From the NCBI GenBank assembly GCA_001414345.1, contig LLCB01000095.1, positions 62,001-126,000 of the forward strand: a stretch of DNA of 64,000 nucleotides, in the 5' to 3' direction. Positions within the stretch are counted from its first letter, which is position 1; each line of letters opens with the position of its first letter. Positions 63,278 through 64,000 of the stretch are shown here, one piece after another. Source of the DNA: Hymenoscyphus infarciens (lineage: Eukaryota; Ascomycota; Leotiomycetes; Helotiales; Helotiaceae). The translations under genes were made by a program, and so were the position numbers. The notes under the pieces are model-generated. The model saw nothing but the letters and a program-made list of their open reading frames with translations, was not told where the DNA came from and searched no databases.

Positions 63278-64000
63278 AAGAGAAGCACTTATTATATACA
63301 CCAAAGCGCAGTAACATGGGTTTCAGCATTTTGGAACGGCGTTACTGGCATTCGAAGGAGGCATCGTTCGTGTTTTTAGGATACCTTGGGGGGTTTGTTC
63401 CGTCGTCTAGGATATTGTTATCTTGGATTGAAAGGGAGGTTTGATAGGGATACGACATACTAATAGCATAATAATACTGTACAAAAATGATTATCACGAT
63501 TATCTGGTTTCCTTTCTTTTGTATTTTCCTCATTCAAGTTCAGCTTCAAAGCCCCACATGGAAAAAGCCCCACTGAGATATCTGAACTCCTCGAGTGAGT
63601 GAGAAGATACAAGAACTCCAAGAACTCATTCCAGAATCGATTGAACAAAAATAGAATGCGCAAGTGTGCGGATAACAAGATTCAAAACTCAATTGATCCG
63701 AGCTCGCGACCAATTAAGCAAGATCTCTTGAGGGGTCACTGCAGACTTAATTGCTAATAGTGGGGCTCGATCTTGAACTCGTGGGGACGTACAAATCGGA
63801 ACTCTACCTAAGTACCCTCAGTTCCCAATTTTCTCCTGCACATCAAGCTTTAATTTCTTTCCCGATCTTAGACCCGGAATGTCATAGTTATGACAAGCTA
63901 CTTACCCAAATCGATGTCTTATCCCACGCGAATCCATATCTAAGTGAACGGTTCAATGACCGGGAATTTCCAACTTGGTGGGACATCTAGGACTAAGTGC
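63278..64000. other. Right-edge intergenic sequence
   Basis: GT31 3' UTR and flank. A frame at 63,751-63,990 lacks any supporting feature. No gene is supported before the window ends. Confidence 0.4.

Overview
This window is nuclear DNA of a filamentous ascomycete. Genes carry short GT-AG introns of about 45-160 bp with TACTAAC/GCTAAC-like branch sites. Neighbouring genes are transcribed independently from both strands. Two AT-rich islands look RIP-mutated (TpA-rich, depleted of CpA/TpG), which is typical of Pezizomycotina. Protein flavour and intron style suggest Leotiomycetes, but that is an inference. I see no rRNA, tRNA, CRISPR array or operon.

Layout. 1-10,850 is a RIP-degraded repeat island. 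It holds the 3' part of a Ty3/gypsy polyprotein (about 1-1,320) and a 7.1-kb interval flanked by direct repeats (about 3,270 and 10,380). 10,851-17,144 is gene-poor. 17,145-30,192 carries a Ran1/Sks1-type protein kinase, two probable gene relics, the spliceosomal kinase Prp4 and the tiny ribosome-associated protein TMA7. 30,913-41,863 carries a short-chain dehydrogenase, an LRR/F-box-like pseudogene, an orphan acidic membrane protein divergent from an orphan RING-H2 protein, and a small secreted protein. 41,233-48,040 carries DPM1, a PDR-type ABC transporter pseudogene with a huge internal deletion, a divergently transcribed Zn2Cys6 transcription factor, and a small hypothetical gene. 50,030-52,620 is a second RIP island. 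53,365-58,469 is an array of three BTB/POZ genes, one clearly broken. 59,285-63,277 is a divergent pair: a RING-CH (MARCH-type) membrane E3 ligase and a Fringe-like (GT31/DUF604) glycosyltransferase.

How the genes relate. Conserved housekeeping genes (Prp4, TMA7, DPM1, RING-CH, GT31, Ran1-like kinase) alternate with fast-evolving or decaying accessory genes (BTB array, PDR remnant, orphan TM and RING-H2 genes, secreted protein, LRR-like pseudogene). The accessory genes cluster between and beside the RIP islands. No biosynthetic cluster or evident novel multi-gene system is present. The most unusual items are the PDR remnant beside its likely former regulator, the orphan TM/RING-H2 divergent pair, the decaying BTB array, and a secreted effector-like protein with a well-placed TATA box. 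All exon boundaries were read by eye from reading frame and splice consensus and have not been checked against transcripts.
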